Shown here: positions 61,080-64,000 of the stretch, piece by piece
Layout: each line of letters starts with the position of its first letter
Position numbering within the stretch: the stretch's first letter is position 1
Assembly: GCA_028023455.1 (NCBI GenBank)
Contig: JAQFVV010006197.1
Span: forward strand, 19,095,254 to 19,159,253
DNA length: 64,000 nt
Direction: 5' to 3'
From: Epiperipatus broadwayi
Taxonomy: Eukaryota > Onychophora > Udeonychophora > Euonychophora > Peripatidae
Notes under the pieces: model-generated
The model's database searches: none
Seen by the model: the letters and a program-made list of their open reading frames with translations, nothing else
Told to the model about the DNA's origin: nothing
Made by a program: the position numbers and the translations under genes

Positions 61080-62520
61080 TGCTAGGCATTTTAACTTAAG
61101 AAATGAGACATGGAACTAAATTTAAAAAGAAGGCAAAAGATCAAGAAATGATGGAATTATTATTGATATTGGAAAAAAGAAGCAAGTGAAATAATAAAAA
61201 AATAATTGACAAAATTATACATCATATGTCTAAATAATCAAAATATTCCAAATGATTGGAAGAATATAGTAGTAATATTGTTATTTAGGAAAGATGATAA
61301 AGAAAATATTAGAAATTGACTTATCAATCTAATATCAGTTCTATAAAAAATCTTTATCAAGATAATTATAGAAAAATTAGGATTCTAAAGAACCTAAAGA
61401 ATAAGTTGAATTTAAAAATAGATTTAGAGCAATGGATCACATCCAAGTATTGAGAAACATTATAGAAAGAACCGATGAATATAAACTGCCATTATGTTTT
61501 GGATTTGTTTATTATAAAAATGCATTTGATTCTCTAAACATATCTTCAGTGTTTAAAGCATTAGATCATCAAGGTATAAATGCAGGATATTATCATATTC
61601 TAAAGAATATTTATCAAAATGCAACATCAAAGATTAAATTACATTATGATATTAAAAAGATTAACCTTAAGAAAAATATATGCTAGAATGATACCATATC
61701 TCCAAAAATTTTGTGGTAATTATGTGGATTAAAATACAAAACTAAGGGAGTGAAAGTAAATGGAGATTATTTAAGTCATATACATTTTGCAGAGGATATA
61801 GTTGTTTTTCATATAATTCTTAATGCATCAGGAAACACTGCAGAAATTATCAGATAAAAGTAAGAAAGTAGGATTAAAAATAAATGTTAAAAAGACTAAA
61901 ATAATGTCCAACAAATTTTCTTGGAAGAACAAAAGAAATAATTGATAATTATGAATTAGAAGTTAACAACTCCAAATATTTTGGTTAGATTATTAATACA
62001 AATAGAAACATAATGGTTGAAAATAATCATAGATTTAATTTGTATGGAGAAGTTTTGATAGACATAACTTTGTGTTAAAAGAAAATACATTTATATGCTT
62101 AAAGAAAAAAGATTTTAAATGGATGTGCTTGGACATTTAACAGTAGAGCAATATAGAACTTGAAACCACTCAATGAAAAATGCAAAGATGTATGCTAGAA
62201 GTAGGAAGCAAATATTGGAAAATGAAATACATGGGCGAGAGAACTCTTCCATCATTGAAACAATTAAAAGATTGAAATGGAGCTGAGATGAATATAATGA
62301 TAAAAGAGTTGCTAAAAAATGGACAGTTGAAGTATTAAACTGGATTGCAAGAAATTGTAAAAGATGTGGAAAGATATAATATGTGAGATGAATAAATGAA
62401 TTAAGGAAGTTGCTGATGTGTTATGGACAAAGTATGCTAGGAATCAAAATAACTAGATTAAATTAGGAGAGACATAACTGCAGGGAATCAATAATGGTTG
62501 AAAGTGATAATGATATACAA
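61080..62520 (+). pseudogene. RTE-like LINE: RT domain to 3' end
   Basis: Plus strand in RTE order: IPNDWKNIVVIL near 61250; an 84-codon open frame 61432-61686 with MDHIQVLRNIIERTDEYKLP, FVYYKNAFDSLN and GINAGYYHILKNIYQNATS; VKVNGDYLSHIHFAEDIVVF near 61755-61805; then the C-terminal region and 3' end. Both catalytic sites are changed. FVDY has become FVYY, and FADD has become FAED (61786-61797). It ends near AATAATGGTTGAAAGTGATA. RTE elements encode an APE endonuclease plus RT; the endonuclease half is missing here. Confidence 0.85.
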
Positions 62521-62602
62521 AAACAGTGAAACTACGAATATACCAATTACATGATACTTTTATTTAGCTATGTAGTACTCATAGTCTTAAGAGCTTTGCA
62601 TA

Positions 62603-62720
62603 ATCTGGGTGGAATGGTTGAATAGCAGACTTTGGAGTTCAAGATCTATAGGTAACATACCAGCTGCCATTTCTGGTGCTCAAACTTTTTGTGAACTCAT
62701 GAGTAATAAATCATTCAATT
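62603..62720 (+). repeat. tRNA-derived SINE relic, family B
   Basis: TGGGTGGAATGGTTGAATAG, GACTTTGGAGTTCAAGATCT, then CATTTCTGGTGCTCAAACTT and GTGAACTCATGAGTAATAAA. Same block order as 2650-2775; the B-box is degraded (AGGTAACATACC). Confidence 0.6.
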
Positions 62721-63570
62721 ACTATAATTATTTTATTTTATTATAAAGTTCAATACACAAACTTACAAAATATTCTCTTTGATAACTAATTAAATAAATA
62801 AATAAAAACAATTAGTTAAAAAATGGGGAGAAAAAAACAAACAAGAATATACAGACTTCGAATTTTCTAGGTGCAAATTATATTAATTAGTATTTTAAAA
62901 ATGACTTCACTTTAATAGATATAATATGCTAAATCAGCAGATAAAAAAAAGTCAAGTCTCCTTTAGTGACAAAAGACTTCTCAACTCGAACTAACATTCC
63001 ATTTAAGAGTATTAATGAATACTTATATGTCCTATTTTTTTTACATGATGAGAAAAATACTTGCATGAGCTCAATATATAACTTGTTTTACTCAGACATC
63101 TTTCATACTTTTTTATAAAAAATAACCAATAAAACTTTAAGCAGTATAATCATAGTCAATATTATAAAGTCTTACATAAGAGTTTTCAAAAAATTAAATA
63201 CATGATCAAGAGATACTGACGAAATCAAAACGACATATTGTTATGTGTGTAAATAAATAATAACATTATTTTAGTGCAACGGCTTCATCAGATTAACATT
63301 ATATATAGAAGCAGTACTATTGAAACAGAAGATGAAATATGTACAATAAAAATATATAAGGTCTTCAATAAATGACAAAGAGACAGAAAAAAAGGAATAC
63401 TATTCCCCATATTAATAATTTTTATTATTTATTATTGGATAATCTCTAGTTTAATGAATGTCTAATAAAAATTATTAATATACTTTCATTGAGAGATGTG
63501 AGTCAAAGTTGTAAGGGCAACACATTTGACATCATTTATACTGTAGTAATTTGCTATCTATCTATATATG
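62721..63570. other. AT-rich non-coding DNA
   Basis: The minus strand at 63291-63270 reads CTGATGAAGCCGTTGCACTA, a motif style found at PLE ends, but no coding remnant is attached. Confidence 0.45.
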
Positions 63571-63574
63571 TACT

Positions 63575-63685
63575 GAATAATGATAGATATGTGTGGTCTG
63601 GGCCTACTGATGAATGCTAGTTCAGCATGAAATGTGCATCTTGGGAATTACACATCTTTTTTACATGTCTTTTGTAATATGTTTA
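63575..63685 (+). repeat. Hammerhead-bearing repeat, family C, partial copy 6
   Basis: Only the ribozyme region and its 3' flank (TTACACATCTTTTTTACATG) are recognisable; same subfamily as the 27004 copy. Confidence 0.7.
63603..63644 (+). ncRNA. Hammerhead ribozyme, near-intact divergent copy (family C)
   Basis: Stem I CCTA (63603-63606) with TTGG (63641-63644) pairs except one U-U. CTGATGA is at 63607-63613, stem II ATGCT/AGCAT is perfect, GAAA follows, stem III is ATG/CAT with loop TG, and the cleavage nucleotide is C63640. Stem III differs from the other family C ribozymes by compensated changes (ATG/CAT instead of ATA/TAT). Confidence 0.65.
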
Positions 63686-63689
63686 TGAT

Positions 63690-64000
63690 TACATCCCTTC
63701 ATATGGTATTAAAAATGGATAGAAACCAGTCTTTACCTTGTTTGACAGTGCTGTAGTGAAAATTATACTACAAAAATATAATCCATTATTTTCACTCCCC
63801 CTTTCCACTCAAAAAAAAAGCATCAACACAGATAAATTTTTCATTCAACAAAACATCTGAAAATACAATGTTAATTCCAAACATAAAGGAAGTACATCCG
63901 GGTCTATATTATGCGGATTTTTTAATGTGATTTTGAAGTTATGCAATTCATGTTTCTTCTTAATATCTTTATATGTGGTTTTCTTTTATGCGATAAAAAT
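63690..64000. other. AT-rich non-coding DNA
   Basis: Nothing recognised to the window end. Confidence 0.45.

Noticed and set aside
63270-63291. CTGATGAAGCCGTTGC as a hammerhead core (minus strand)
   Set aside because: No GAAA at the expected place (CTAAAA) and no stems I or III.

Overview
The window is AT-rich (by eye about three quarters A+T) eukaryotic DNA with the repeat content of an invertebrate animal genome: RTE-like and L1/Tx1-like non-LTR retrotransposons, Penelope-like elements (PLEs), several tRNA-derived SINE families, small inverted-repeat elements, short satellites and hammerhead-ribozyme repeats. The species cannot be fixed from sequence alone. I found no host protein-coding exon, rRNA or functional tRNA gene that I could defend. 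The window reads as an intergenic or intronic landscape of decayed mobile DNA.

Layout. 0-13 kb: unique AT-rich DNA, a decayed RTE copy (5.1-6.3 kb, minus), a hammerhead-family repeat (7.8-8.1 kb) and a 0.96 kb TA-flanked inverted-repeat element (9.26-10.22 kb). 13-26 kb: a better preserved RTE 3' end (13.2-13.8 kb, minus), tRNA-derived SINEs and a fold-back element (22.0-22.2 kb). 26-31 kb: PLE relics, a head-to-head pair of hammerhead-family repeats (27.0-27.65 kb) and a large palindromic PLE (28.0-31.15 kb) that keeps an RT YVDD motif. 31.3-36.4 kb: an L1/Tx1-like LINE whose 5' part looks inverted and whose coding region carries a SINE that was later triplicated with its surroundings (389-bp period). 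39-42 kb: another hammerhead-family copy, then a satellite field containing a recent GIY-YIG PLE fragment between 139-bp inverted repeats. 48.6-50.1 kb: a tandem and inverted array of about 370-380-bp units, each with a hammerhead ribozyme, the whole array lying between 13-bp target-site duplications. 50.3-64 kb: RTE and PLE relics, SINEs, short satellites and two more hammerhead-family copies.

The most interesting content is the self-cleaving RNA layer. Two unrelated repeat families (called C and D here) fold on paper into type I hammerhead ribozymes with a short stem III. This is the form known from PLEs and from retrozymes, the small circular-RNA retroelements thought to use PLE machinery. 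PLE reverse-transcriptase and GIY-YIG endonuclease relics lie in the same window. A plausible reading is that PLEs supplied the enzymes, the family C and D repeats are non-autonomous hammerhead RNAs moved by them, and the RTE and Tx1-like LINEs supplied enzymes for the SINEs. All autonomous copies seen here are broken.
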